64,000 nucleotides of DNA from the NCBI GenBank assembly GCA_965203195.1, contig OZ241860.1:2480001-2544000 (forward strand), in the 5' to 3' direction. The DNA is from Bin87 sp965203195 (lineage in GTDB: Bacteria; Chloroflexota; Dehalococcoidia; Lucifugimonadales; UBA3495). The translations under genes and the position numbers were made by a program. This document shows, one piece after another, positions 1 to 8,490 of this stretch (position 1 is the stretch's first letter; the number at the start of each line of letters is the position of its first letter). The notes under the pieces were generated by a model. That model saw nothing but the letters and a program-made list of their open reading frames with translations. It had not been told where the DNA came from and ran no database searches.

Positions 1-30
1 AATACGCCAATTTTCCTGCGGGGGATTGCT

Positions 31-1197
31 ATGGTTTCACACGATACTCCGTCCGGCGAGGACGCCGGCGGCTCCCTCACGCCCGCCGCGCGGCAGCGGC
101 GCGCCCTACAGCGTCTGGACGACGGCCACGCGGCGCTGCTGGACGCCCTCGCCGGGCTGGATGACGCCGAGGCGTTTCTCGGTTCCCGCTGGTCGGTCTG
201 GGAGGTGATGCAGCATCTGCTTGCCGAAAACTTTGTTGCCGCCCTGGAACAGATCGCGTCGGGCGAGCGGGAAATGCTGCCCGCCTTTGACGGACGCGAC
301 GACCGCATCGCCGGCGACATCGCCCGTCTGGAAGCTAACTACCAACGCTTTCGCGCGCTGATTGCCGGCCTTTCCGAGGCGCAGCTCAACCTGCCGGCTA
401 CTCCCGCCAATCCCGAAAACAACTACCCGGCACTGTCCTTGCTGGAGCTGATTGAACGGGTTGCCGGCCACGAGGCTGCCCACGCCCGCCAGGTATCCGA
501 AACGCGCAAGTATGTCGCCGCCTTTCGCGCGCGGGAACGGGCGGTAACGGTGGCCGGATTGGGCACGGGCGACCCGGCCTCGGTTCCCGTGCCGGCGCGG
601 GAACTGCTGGCCAACGCCGACTATGTCATCGGTTCCGATGCGGCCCTGTCGGCCGCCCGCCGCTGGGTGCGCGCCGTGGAACTGCCCCTGCGCCCCGGCA
701 ATCGCGCCGAACTGCTCAACCGCATCGTCCGGGATACCCGCGCCGGCCTCTGGGCAATGGTGGTAACCTTGGGCGACCCGGCCGAATCGGCGCCGGGGCT
801 GATTGACGAACTGCGGGCGGCGGCCGATGCGGTAGCGGTAATCCCGGCGCCAGGCTTTTACCGACTGGCGCTGCAACAGGTTGGCCTGTCGCCCCTGTCT
901 GCGCTCTGCTGCTCTGCGGAACGCATTGGCGGAGCTGGCGATGCCGTTGGGAACGGCATCGGAGACGCCGGGTTGCCGGCGGCCGGCGGGCGCGCGGCCG
1001 TCATCCTGGGGGCGGACGGCGCCGGAACCTGGCAGGACATCGCCCGCCGGCTGACGGCGCAGGGAACGCCGGCGGATGCGCCGGCGCGGATGGTCATCGG
1101 CCTGTCCGACCGTCCGGCGGCGTCGGCAATGCGCCTGGGGGACGCCCCGGCCGTGGCCGCTGCCATAGACGCCGCCCTGGTCGTGTACCCCGCATAG
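31..1197 (+). CDS. DinB-like domain fused to a tetrapyrrole-methylase-like domain
   Basis: A 388-residue protein with two parts. Residues about 15-165 look like a DinB/YfiT four-helix metal-binding bundle, with a first conserved His in WEVMQHLL (H62) and a later pair in GHEAAH (H147, H151). Residues from about 171 begin AVTVAGLGTGDP, which resembles the N-terminal glycine-rich strand of SAM-dependent tetrapyrrole (CobL/CbiE-like) methylases, followed by VTLGDP near residue 250. No substrate can be assigned. A Gly/Ala-rich insertion (about 297-320) interrupts the second domain. The ATG is preceded by GGGGGA, which supports this start. The two halves could also be read as a divergent single-family protein, but the DinB part is the firmer call. 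Confidence 0.6.
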   Translation: MVSHDTPSGEDAGGSLTPAARQRRALQRLDDGHAALLDALAGLDDAEAFLGSRWSVWEVMQHLLAENFVAALEQIASGEREMLPAFDGRDDRIAGDIARLEANYQRFRALIAGLSEAQLNLPATPANPENNYPALSLLELIERVAGHEAAHARQVSETRKYVAAFRARERAVTVAGLGTGDPASVPVPARELLANADYVIGSDAALSAARRWVRAVELPLRPGNRAELLNRIVRDTRAGLWAMVVTLGDPAESAPGLIDELRAAADAVAVIPAPGFYRLALQQVGLSPLSALCCSAERIGGAGDAVGNGIGDAGLPAAGGRAAVILGADGAGTWQDIARRLTAQGTPADAPARMVIGLSDRPAASAMRLGDAPAVAAAIDAALVVYPA

Positions 1198-1320
1198 CCG
1201 CTTGGCGGCCGGTTGTGATACATTGCGGGCGGCAAACCGGACCGGATGCAGCGCCGGCCCGCCGCAATGCGGGCCGCCGCGCGCAAAGCGCAATGAATGA
1301 TGAATAATGGAGGAACGACA

Positions 1321-2217
1321 ATGGCAGAGCGGATTGGTTTCGTCGGACTGGGCATTATGGGCAAGCCCATGGCCCGCAACCTGATGGCGGCCGGCTACGA
1401 GCTGACGGTGTACGACATTGTGGGCGAGCCGGTTGAGGAACTGGCGACCGAGGGGGCAGCGGCGGCGTCATCGCCGGCCGGCGCCGCCCGGGGCAACGCC
1501 CGCACCATCACGATGCTGCCCGACTCGGCCGACTCGGAGCGGGCTATTCTGGGCCCCGACGGAGTACTGGACGGCGCCGAACCCGGTTCCGTCATCATTG
1601 ACATGAGCAGCATTGCGCCGTCAATGTCCCAGAAAATTGGCGCCGCCTGCGCCGGCAAGGGCGTAGCCTTTCTGGATGCCCCGGTGAGCGGCGGCGAACC
1701 CGGCGCCATCGCCGGAACCCTGGCCGTGATGGTGGGCGGCGACGAAGCGGTGTTTGACGACTGCAAACCCCTGCTGGATGTGATGGGCGGCAATGTCGTC
1801 CTCGCCGGCGATGTGGGCGCCGGCAACATTACCAAGCTGGCGAATCAGATTATCGTGGCCGCCAACATTGAGGCCCTCAGCGAAGCCCTGACGCTGACCC
1901 AAAAGGCGGGCGTGGACCCGGAGCGGGTGTTCAACGCCATTCGCGGCGGCCTGGCCGGCAGCGCCGTAATGGAAGCCAAAGCCCCGATGATGCTGGACCG
2001 CAACTTCCGCGCCGGTTTCCGCATCCGACTGCATCAGAAAGACCTGCGGAATGTGCTGCAAACGGCTACCGAACTCAATGTGCCTCTGCCGGTCACCGCC
2101 CTGGTGCAGCAGATGCTGGGTTCGTTAGTCAACGACGGCGAGCAGGAAGCCGACCATGCGGCCATTTTGCATTTCGTGGAAAAGCTGGCCGGCGTAGAAG
2201 TGCGGCGGGGCGGGTAA
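1321..2217 (+). CDS. NAD(P)-dependent beta-hydroxyacid dehydrogenase (3-hydroxyisobutyrate / tartronate semialdehyde reductase family)
   Basis: A 298-residue oxidoreductase that reversibly reduces a semialdehyde or keto acid with NAD(P)H in the cytoplasm. The N-terminus IGFVGLGIMGKPMARN is the Rossmann dinucleotide-binding signature of this family. The substrate loop DAPVSGGEPGA and the catalytic-lysine segment GAGNITKLANQ are both present. Length matches GarR/MmsB enzymes (about 290-300). I chose the ATG at 1321 because GGAGG sits just upstream; an in-frame ATG at 1297 precedes the ribosome site and is unlikely. Whether the substrate is tartronate semialdehyde, 3-hydroxyisobutyrate or another acid cannot be told from sequence. 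Confidence 0.88.
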   Translation: MAERIGFVGLGIMGKPMARNLMAAGYELTVYDIVGEPVEELATEGAAAASSPAGAARGNARTITMLPDSADSERAILGPDGVLDGAEPGSVIIDMSSIAPSMSQKIGAACAGKGVAFLDAPVSGGEPGAIAGTLAVMVGGDEAVFDDCKPLLDVMGGNVVLAGDVGAGNITKLANQIIVAANIEALSEALTLTQKAGVDPERVFNAIRGGLAGSAVMEAKAPMMLDRNFRAGFRIRLHQKDLRNVLQTATELNVPLPVTALVQQMLGSLVNDGEQEADHAAILHFVEKLAGVEVRRGG

Positions 2218-2218
2218 T

Positions 2219-2899
2219 ATGCCGGCTGCGTTACGCCGCGCCGGCCGGCAGACCAGAGAGTTTGCCGCCAACTGGGGCGCGCCCATCACGATGGGGCTGG
2301 TCACGGCGGCCATCGTCTGGACAATCTGGTATTACTCCAAAGCGCCCTGCACTTCACTGGCCGCTACCAACGGCCTCTGCAATCCTGCTGCCGTCGCGCG
2401 TTACATCAATGTTGAAATCCTGTTGCAATCCGGGGGCGCGGCGCTGGCCGTAGGCGCCCTCAAAGGGAGTTACGACCGGAATATGCTGAAACGCGAACGG
2501 GAAGCCCGCCAGCACGCTGAGGAGCGGCTGGCCGAGGAACGCGAAAAGAACGCCGCGACGCTCCAGGAATATCTGAAAGCGGCCCGGCAGGCCAACGAGG
2601 CTGCCAAGCAAGCCAACGAGGCGCACCAGGCCGCCCTCCAGCGAGCCGAGGAAGCCCAACACCAAGCCGGCGATGCCCAACAGCAGACCATCGATGCCCA
2701 ACAGCAGGTCATCGCAGTCCAGCAGCGGGCCATCGCAGCCCAGGAAACGCAAAGCCGGCTGGCCGCCGAGCTCATCGACGAACTGCGCGAGGAACGCCGC
2801 CAGAACGCCGCCGTCCAGCAGGCGATCCTGGATGCCGTTCTGCGACTGACGACGGGCGGGCGCAACGGCAGCCCCGCCCCCGAAAGCGGCGACGCCTAG
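2219..2899 (+). CDS. Membrane-anchored coiled-coil protein, unknown function
   Basis: A 226-residue protein beginning one base after the dehydrogenase stop, so probably co-transcribed with it. Residues about 20-40 form a hydrophobic segment (MGLVTAAIVWTIWYY). A second apolar stretch (LLQSGGAALAVGAL) lies near residues 68-82. From about 88 to 205 it is a long charged Glu/Arg/Gln-rich coiled coil with near-repeats of QQQ and EEA units. Membrane pair plus cytoplasmic coiled coil is the same plan as the broken gene at 8843-9347 and the proteins at 46379 and 57149, so this may be a local paralogue type. No enzyme motif is visible. Confidence 0.6.
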   Translation: MPAALRRAGRQTREFAANWGAPITMGLVTAAIVWTIWYYSKAPCTSLAATNGLCNPAAVARYINVEILLQSGGAALAVGALKGSYDRNMLKREREARQHAEERLAEEREKNAATLQEYLKAARQANEAAKQANEAHQAALQRAEEAQHQAGDAQQQTIDAQQQVIAVQQRAIAAQETQSRLAAELIDELREERRQNAAVQQAILDAVLRLTTGGRNGSPAPESGDA

Positions 2900-2954
2900 C
2901 CGTCAACCGGCCGGCACCTGCCGGGAAACCGGAGGACGCGCCGGCCGGGGCAAT

Positions 2955-3776
2955 CTACAACCCGGCGAACCGTCTCCGGTTCCATTCCAGTGCCGCCCGC
3001 AGCCCGTGGGCGGCGCGGATGCGGGCGAACTCCGCCTGCTCCGGCGTCTCGGCAGTGTCAAACTGGGTCATCAGCTCCAGGTTATGGTTCAGGGCGGACA
3101 GAAAACCCGCCGCTTCCAGCGCCCGGTTGATGGCGATCTTGGTGGTTTTGATGCCGATGGCAGGGATATTCCGCATCTTGCGGGCCACGCGCTCGCACTC
3201 CGCCAGCAAATCGTCGTGTGGCGTCACCCGGTTGACCATACCGATGCGGGCCGCTTCGTGGGCGTTAATGATGTCGCCGGTGAGCATCATCTCTTTGGCG
3301 GCGGCCAGATTGACGGAGTAAGGCGTCATTAAAAAGGGCGCGCCGTAACCCAGCCGGATTTCCGGTTCGCCCAGCATAGCCCGGTCGGAGGCGATTTTGA
3401 CATCGCAGACCTGCACCAGTTCGCAGGCGCCGCCCAGGGCGTAGCCGTTGACGGCGGCGATGACGGGCTTGCTCAAGTTCCACACCATCAGAAAGGTGTC
3501 AATGTTGGCCTTGATGCGGGAGCGGCGTCCGTCCACGGACAGGGGTTCTCCGCCGGGGCCGCCGGCTTCGGATTCAATATCAAAACCGGCGGAAAAGGCC
3601 CGCCCGGCGCCGGTGAGGATGACCACCCGGACATCCGGGTTGGCCTCAATCCCTTCCAGGGCTTCGCGGAACTCCGCCATCAGGGTCTGGCTGAGGGCGT
3701 TCAGCTTGTCCGGGCGGTTCAGCGTCAGGTAGCCGATGCCCTCCCTCTCCTCGTAAAGCAGCGTCCGGTATGACAT
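2955..3776 (-). CDS. Enoyl-CoA hydratase/isomerase family protein
   Basis: A 273-residue crotonase-fold enzyme, expected to hydrate or isomerise an acyl-CoA double bond in fatty-acid or aromatic-acid degradation. The N-terminal strand LTLNRPDKLNALS, the oxyanion-hole segment GRAFSAGFD and the second segment NGYALGGACELVQVCD are classic. Both usual acidic positions are filled: Glu in GACELV and Glu in GEPEIRLG. Length is typical. A gene of the same family lies at 33646, but the two differ clearly in sequence. An AAGGAAAGGA stretch lies about 14 bases upstream of the ATG. Substrate unknown. Confidence 0.88.
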   Translation of the reverse strand: MSYRTLLYEEREGIGYLTLNRPDKLNALSQTLMAEFREALEGIEANPDVRVVILTGAGRAFSAGFDIESEAGGPGGEPLSVDGRRSRIKANIDTFLMVWNLSKPVIAAVNGYALGGACELVQVCDVKIASDRAMLGEPEIRLGYGAPFLMTPYSVNLAAAKEMMLTGDIINAHEAARIGMVNRVTPHDDLLAECERVARKMRNIPAIGIKTTKIAINRALEAAGFLSALNHNLELMTQFDTAETPEQAEFARIRAAHGLRAALEWNRRRFAGL

Positions 3777-3835
3777 AGCGGCAGCTTATCCTTTCCTTGC
3801 GCCTGGCGTCTGATGCCAGGGGCGGGGCCGGCGGA

Positions 3836-4714
3836 TTAGGGCCCGGTGATGGTCACCGTCTCAATTGCCACCGGGTTCACCGGCGAGGAGCCTTCGCCCT
3901 CGGGCCGGGTTGGCGCGTTGGCGATGGCGTCGATGGCATCCAGCCCGGCCACGGCCTGGCCGAAAATGGTGTAGTTAGGTGGCAGGGGATAGTCGGCGTG
4001 CATCAGGAAAAACTGGCTGCCGTTGGTATTGGGGCCGGCGTTGGCCATGGCCAGAGTGCCCCGCGCGTAGGGGCGGCGCACCGGCTCGTCCGCGAAACGA
4101 TAGCCGGGGCCGCCGCCGCCCGTTCCGGTGGGGTCGCCGCCCTGGATCATAAAACCGGGAATGGTGCGGTGAAAAATCACATTGTCATAAAAGCCTTCCC
4201 GCGCCAGAAAGACGAAATTGTTCACCGTGTTGGGCGCGTCCGCAGTGAGCAGTTCTACCGTGATGTCGCCGGCGGAGGTGCTGATCACGGCGCTGTAGGA
4301 TGCCGAGGGGTCAATGACCCGCGGCGGCGGGGACGACCACTGCTTGATGGAGCGGCCGCCCACTACGATGACTTCGGGTTCCGCAGCGGCCGGCGACGCG
4401 CCGAGAGCCCCGCCGGGAGTATCGGCAGCCGGCAGGCCCGGCTCCGCAGTGGGCTGCCCCCCGCCGCCGGCGTTGGCGGCGGCACTGGCGCCGGCGGGCG
4501 TAGGCGAGGAGGTAGGTTCGGATGGCGGCGCAACGGTAGCGGTAGCGGCAACGGCGCCACCACCGGCGGGCGCTGCCGCCGGCGGTTCCGATTCCGGTTC
4601 CGCCGCCGGCGCCAGGGGGCTGGCAATGCCGCCGCAGCCGGCGAAAAGCAGCAGGGCTATGCCGGCGACCAGCAGGGTAGTGAACAGTCCGGTCAGGTTA
4701 TCCCGTTTTATCAT
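3836..4714 (-). CDS. Cyclophilin-type peptidyl-prolyl cis-trans isomerase, lipoprotein
   Basis: A 292-residue secreted lipoprotein that should catalyse proline isomerisation outside the membrane. Residues 1-27 form a lipoprotein signal with lipobox LFAGC (Cys27). A Pro/Ala/Thr-rich linker of about 100 residues follows, then the cyclophilin domain. The domain contains FHRTIPGFMIQGGDPTGTG and NTNGSQFFL, the conserved active-site Arg/Phe/Gln regions. The frame is open further upstream to 4888 but that part reads into the neighbouring insertion sequence; the signal peptide fixes the start at 4714. The ISAs1 element ends 117 bp upstream and may have displaced the native promoter. Confidence 0.9.
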   Translation of the reverse strand: MIKRDNLTGLFTTLLVAGIALLLFAGCGGIASPLAPAAEPESEPPAAAPAGGGAVAATATVAPPSEPTSSPTPAGASAAANAGGGGQPTAEPGLPAADTPGGALGASPAAAEPEVIVVGGRSIKQWSSPPPRVIDPSASYSAVISTSAGDITVELLTADAPNTVNNFVFLAREGFYDNVIFHRTIPGFMIQGGDPTGTGGGGPGYRFADEPVRRPYARGTLAMANAGPNTNGSQFFLMHADYPLPPNYTIFGQAVAGLDAIDAIANAPTRPEGEGSSPVNPVAIETVTITGP

Positions 4715-4830
4715 CTTGGCAACGCTCTGGCATATGCGCGGGTGGATTAGGCGCCAAGGCCGGGGGCCGGCGCCGCCGGCAAGCATACCACAGACCGGGC
4801 GGATGGGGATAGCCGGCGTCAGGCATTGGT

Positions 4831-6038
4831 CAGGGCTATCGCATATGGATTTTGGTGAATTGGGACATGATGCTGACGAGATAGCCATCGTCCCAACCCG
4901 CCCGCTTCAGCTTGCCGCGCATTGAACCTTTGCTCGCCTCCAACCGCGCCAAATTCAACGCCAGCTTCCGCAACAACGCCAGGTTCTCCGCGCAATGCCC
5001 CTTCCGGTTCCGCGCCTGATCCTCGTGGCAGGTCACATCCAACACCCAGTGCAGCTGGTTCTCAATGCCCCAATGACCCCGCACAATGTAGTTGAACCGT
5101 TCCGCCGAACAGGCTTCACTCAGCAGATAGTAGCGGTCTTGTTCACTCTCGGCCCCGTCCTGCCGCCGGATAGCGGTCACTTCGCCTACTGCGGACAAGC
5201 CCGGCCAGTGATGCGTTTCTTGCAGCCAGGCCACATCGGCGCTGACGCTGGCAATGCGGGTTTCAACGCGCCCGTGCCCCTTGCTGATTTGAGTGTCCTG
5301 GGCCAGCGGCGTGGACGGGTCGTCCAGAAACAACTGGACATCATCCCGCAGCGTGGCCTGATTGCCTTTCAGAGCCAGGGCATAGTCGCCGCCCTGCTCA
5401 ATCACCTGCTGCGCCACTTGACGCTGGCAATGCATAGCATCGGCAGTAACTACTTTGCCGCGCAGAGTCAGCATTTCCAGCAGCCTGGGCAACGCCGCAA
5501 TCTCGTTGGATTTGTCATCCACAGCCAGTTGTCCCAATACCAGCCGCTGCTCTTCGGCCCAGGCGCTGACCGGATGCAGCGGGGAGAGTTGCTCGGCGCG
5601 GTCGTAAGAACGGCGCCAGGTTTTCCCGTCCACCGCCAGTATGCCCGCGCTGCCTTCGGCGAACTGCCGCATAAAGCCGATGAACCACTGCTGGAAAGCG
5701 GCGGGATCCAGCATCCCCAGCAGCCGGGAGAAAGTATCGTGGCTGGGGATGCCGTTTTCCAGTTTGAGGAAGGATTGGAGGAGTTCCCGTTTGGCGTGGC
5801 CGAAGAGTTCCATATCGGCGCTAGTCTGGCCGCCGCAGAGCATAGCGCAGAAGGCGATGACCAGGATGTCGTGGCGGGAATGGCGGCGGGCGTTGCTGGC
5901 GCGGGGGTCTTCCAGGGCGCTGAACAGGTCGGCGAACTCGGTCATGGCGGCGTCTCCTCTGCTTCTACTTCGCTCCACGCCCGGCGGCGTTGGCCGCTAT
6001 CATACCGAACACCGCAAAATCCATATGCGATAGCCCTG
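4831..6038. mobile_element. ISAs1-family insertion sequence, complete
   Basis: An element of about 1.2 kb bounded by 23-bp perfect terminal inverted repeats at 4831-4853 and 6016-6038 (outer bases CAGGGCTATCGCATATGG on the left, its complement on the right). It holds a single transposase gene on the minus strand whose stop codon lies inside the left repeat. I could not find a matching target duplication in the bases next to the ends. Intact ends and an intact gene imply recent arrival. A diverged end of the same element occurs alone at 44.7 kb. Confidence 0.88.
4836..5945 (-). CDS. ISAs1-family transposase
   Basis: A 369-residue DDE transposase of the ISAs1 (H-repeat-associated) type. The N-terminus has the family's LFSALEDPRASNARRHS segment and the helix ILVIAFCAMLCGG. 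The catalytic core includes AVDGKTWRRS (first Asp), VVTADAMHCQ (second Asp) and HWGIENQLHWVLDVTCHEDQ (Glu). The start ATG at 5945 gives the usual N-terminus; an in-frame upstream extension to 5978 adds residues not expected. No internal stops, so the enzyme could be active. Confidence 0.92.
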   Translation of the reverse strand: MTEFADLFSALEDPRASNARRHSRHDILVIAFCAMLCGGQTSADMELFGHAKRELLQSFLKLENGIPSHDTFSRLLGMLDPAAFQQWFIGFMRQFAEGSAGILAVDGKTWRRSYDRAEQLSPLHPVSAWAEEQRLVLGQLAVDDKSNEIAALPRLLEMLTLRGKVVTADAMHCQRQVAQQVIEQGGDYALALKGNQATLRDDVQLFLDDPSTPLAQDTQISKGHGRVETRIASVSADVAWLQETHHWPGLSAVGEVTAIRRQDGAESEQDRYYLLSEACSAERFNYIVRGHWGIENQLHWVLDVTCHEDQARNRKGHCAENLALLRKLALNLARLEASKGSMRGKLKRAGWDDGYLVSIMSQFTKIHMR

Positions 6039-6050
6039 CAGTCATCACTA

Positions 6051-6860
6051 GGTCGTGTTGACATTTTGGTGTTATCATTGCGGCATGGCAAACTTGGAAC
6101 TGACATCCTACCAATGGGACAAAATCCTCGCCTTCCTCCGCAGCCGCTCCGACCTCTACGTCGGCTGTGAAACCGATTGCCGACGCTTCATCACCGCCGT
6201 ACTTTGGATTGCCCGCGCCGGCGCGCCGTGGCGAATGCTGCCTGCGGAATACGGCAAATGGAACTCCATCTACCGACGCTACGCCAACTGGCGCCACCGA
6301 GGCATCTGGACGGCGCTCCACCAGCGCCTGGCCGATGACCCGGACACCGAATACCTCATCATTGACAGTACCATCGTCCGCGCTCATCCTGACGCCGCCG
6401 GCGCCCCTAAAAAGGGGGCGGTCAAGACGCCCAGGCGTTAGGACGCAGCCGGGGCGGGTTCAGTACCAAGGTGCACATCACAATGGACGGGCTGGGCAAT
6501 CCTTTGCGTTTCATCCTGACGGGAGGCCAGGAGAATGACATTGCCCAGGCCGAAGCGTTGCTGTCCGGCTATGCCGGCGAGTATGTAATTGTGGACAAGG
6601 GGTACGATGCCCGGTGGCTGCGGGAGTGGATTGCGGAGTGGGGGATGACGGCGGTGATACCGGGGCGTTCCAACCGGAAGGTGACAATCGTGTCTGACCC
6701 GGATTTGTATGGGGAGCGTCATTTGGTGGAGCGCTTTATTGGCAAAGTGAAGCGTTACCGGCGGGTATTCACCCGGTTTGAGAAGTTGAGCCGGCGCTAT
6801 TTCGGGTTTTGGCATTTTGCGGCGGCTCTTATCTGGCTACGCTGAAATGTCAACACGGCC
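6051..6860. mobile_element. IS5-family insertion sequence (IS427-like), likely complete
   Basis: An element of about 810 bp with terminal inverted repeats that match except for one base (left GGTCGTGTTGACATTT, right AAATGTCAACACGGCC). It is flanked on both sides by TA (6049-6050 and 6861-6862), consistent with the TA duplication of the IS427 group. It contains two overlapping transposase frames joined by a likely -1 frameshift. It lies only 12 bp from the ISAs1 element. Confidence 0.85.
6085..6845 (+). CDS. IS5-family transposase, two frames joined by programmed -1 frameshift
   Basis: Frame A (6085-6441) gives the N-terminal half: LTSYQWDKILAFL, then WIARAGAPWRMLP and the first catalytic Asp in LIIDSTIVRAHP. 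Frame B continues from about 6411 to 6845 with GRSRGGFSTKVHI, VDKGYDARWLR (second Asp) and FIGKVKRYRRVFTRFEKL. The frames overlap at CCTAAAAAGGGGG (6406-6418); a -1 slip there yields PKKGGGQDAQALGRSRGG, exactly the family sequence. This matches the A-rich slippery sites known in IS5-type elements, so the shift is probably functional rather than a mutation. Confidence 0.85.
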
Positions 6861-6929
6861 TACGCTGGGGGAATGAAAACCCGAGCCGTTACGATGTATT
6901 AGGAAAGCCGGCCAGGCGTGGAGCGTTGC

Positions 6930-7270
6930 GGGTGTCCCGGCGACAGCGGGCGCGGGTGACTTCCTGTGGCGAGCCGTGGACTTACGTGGGCAGTTGGCAG
7001 CGGGGTCAGCGGCGTTCCCGCCGTCCACACCCGGCGGTAGTTGAGGAGGCGGACGTCAGTCGGTGGACGGACTTTGAAGGTAGGTAGGCAATCGTGGTGG
7101 AGCGCGCCTTTGAGCGGCTGCCGGCGGCGGAGTTGTACCGGAGCGACGGGTTAAATATGTACCTGAGTTGGCTATCGGCGGCCTGCCCTGTGGTGGGGAA
7201 GGGCAGCGAGGTGAACCGGAATAAAGGATTGCATTCGTTTTTGCGGAGGATGTTGAGCCGTGCGGAACAT
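6930..7270 (+). pseudogene. IS1-family transposase remnant
   Basis: Two adjoining frames read as the C-terminal half of an IS1-type transposase. The first (to about 7087) has PWTYVGSWQRGQRRSR and AVVEEADVSRWTDFEG. After a shift, from 7094, come FERLPAAELYRSDGLNMYL, VVGKGSEVNRNKGLHSFLR and MLSR. The order and spacing (Glu/Asp region, YRSD, GKG, NRNEGLHS) are those of IS1 transposases. The N-terminal zinc-ribbon half is missing, perhaps through insertion of the adjacent IS5 element, and similarity ends near 7270. Confidence 0.68.
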
Positions 7271-7557
7271 AACCGACGGCCCCTGTCCCGCAGCGCTGCC
7301 GCCTCGTTAAGGTGTGGTGGCGTCCGGCTGTTCCTGCCGGATGCCGGCCCTGATCTCATGCGCCCGGCGGGACGCTTGCGCGAAAATGTGGTCGGTAGCC
7401 ATTGCGGTTACTAAAAGAGAGGCATCATCAAGAGGGGGGGCATCCGACCGGGCCGTTGGATTTCCCGAGTGGTTCCGATGGTGCCTCCTAGTATTTCTCT
7501 ATCGGGCAGCGTCCCTGCTCTTTCGGATGGGCGTTGGTCTTCTGGTGATAAGGAACC

Positions 7558-7646
7558 CCATTGGCCGTCCCCTCATGGAGGCAACACGGGTGTCGCCATC
7601 GTCCGGCAGACCGACCGGCCATTGGCCGTCCCCTCATGGAGGCAAC
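7558..7646. CRISPR. CRISPR-like unit: two 28-bp repeats around one 33-bp spacer
   Basis: Positions 7558-7585 and 7619-7646 are identical over 28 bp (beginning CCATTGGCCGTCCCC, ending GGAGGCAAC) and are separated by 33 unrelated bases. Repeat 28, spacer 33 and period 61 are exact CRISPR geometry, and the repeat holds a short CCTC/GAGG stem. No cas genes or further units are near. With only two copies, a simple local duplication cannot be excluded. The rest of the 7271-7760 gap shows no recognisable gene; a minus-strand frame at 7573-7893 with a PTPTP stretch could be a frame-shifted tail of the HNH gene. Confidence 0.4.
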
Positions 7647-7760
7647 CGTTGGGGGGCATCGGCGTGGGCGTCGGCGGAATGGGCGTAGGGGCGACCACGG
7701 GGAAGGTCACGCCGCCATTCTCCATGACAAATTCCAGCATCCTCGCCCTCTGCGCTATGG

Positions 7761-8345
7761 TCAGGGCCGGGGTTGCCGTCTGGCGGGTCGGGCGGGCTGC
7801 GTTGTTGGCTCCACGTGGCCCAGACGGAGTGCTCCGTGCGCCCCGAGCGGGCTCGGCCGCCCTGTGGGGGGGTGGCCGAGCGGCGTGGGCCAAGACACGG
7901 CATCGACAGCGAGTGGTCCATCATAAATGGTGTTACCCCGGGGCCAAAGCAGGAACACCATGACCAGCCCGGCCACCATCGTCAATGCCCCAAGCACATA
8001 GACCACGGTCTGGGCGCTGGGGTAGGTGGGGTCGCCCTGGGGCGGTCCAATGTAGACGGGAGTGTACTCCGTTGGTGGGCTGCGGGTGTACTCCGTGCAC
8101 TTGGCTCTTCCCCGCTGGTGGGTCATGAATTGGGATTGTGACATGGTCCCCTTGGCACTGTTGCAGCCCCGACAGGCGGCGACCAGATTGTGGATGTCAT
8201 CGGACCCGCCCCGGCTTTGGGGGACGATATGATCGACGGTGGGATAGGATGGATCGTTGGGGTTGCCCCCCATCGGATCCCAGCAGTAGTGGCATCGCCA
8301 GTTCTGGAGCCGGATGAGGGTGTCAATGTGCTGGCGGCAGCTCAT
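7761..8345 (-). CDS. HNH endonuclease with C-terminal membrane segment
   Basis: A 194-residue protein. Residues about 10-70 are an HNH/McrA-type nuclease: zinc cysteines in CHYC and CRGCNSAKG, with the catalytic core VDHIVPQSRGGSDDIHNL between them. Residues about 115-135 (VVYVLGALTMVAGLVMVFLLW) look like one transmembrane helix, followed by a Pro-rich tail whose authenticity is uncertain. The ATG at 8345 has an excellent GAGGAG site; the open frame upstream of it does not belong. A nuclease tethered to a membrane helix is unusual for phage-type HNH proteins, which are soluble. It could be a defence effector or an orphan of a decayed element. Confidence 0.72.
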   Translation of the reverse strand: MSCRQHIDTLIRLQNWRCHYCWDPMGGNPNDPSYPTVDHIVPQSRGGSDDIHNLVAACRGCNSAKGTMSQSQFMTHQRGRAKCTEYTRSPPTEYTPVYIGPPQGDPTYPSAQTVVYVLGALTMVAGLVMVFLLWPRGNTIYDGPLAVDAVSWPTPLGHPPTGRPSPLGAHGALRLGHVEPTTQPARPARRQPRP

Positions 8346-8458
8346 GGGTTTTCTCCTCGTGCGGGGGCGGGCAGCCCCCCATTGTGTCCGTAGTATACCA
8401 TATGGCTGGGGGGGGTGTGGCATGGGGGAGGGTGGCCGGATGGGTAGCCTGATAATCA

Positions 8459-8482
8459 GGGCGGCGGGATGCCCCGCCGCCC
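8459..8482 (-). terminator. Strong GC hairpin, possible terminator
   Basis: A perfect 10-bp stem (8459-8468 with 8473-8482) around a 4-base loop. It lies upstream of the HNH gene on the minus strand and is followed there by TGATTATC, which is not a true U-tract, so termination is only a possibility. Confidence 0.4.
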
Positions 8483-8490
8483 GCCCGAGG

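Noticed and set aside
3836..4888. Longer version of the cyclophilin gene starting at 4888
   Set aside because: Its first 58 codons read into the ISAs1 element, and a lipoprotein signal peptide begins at 4714.
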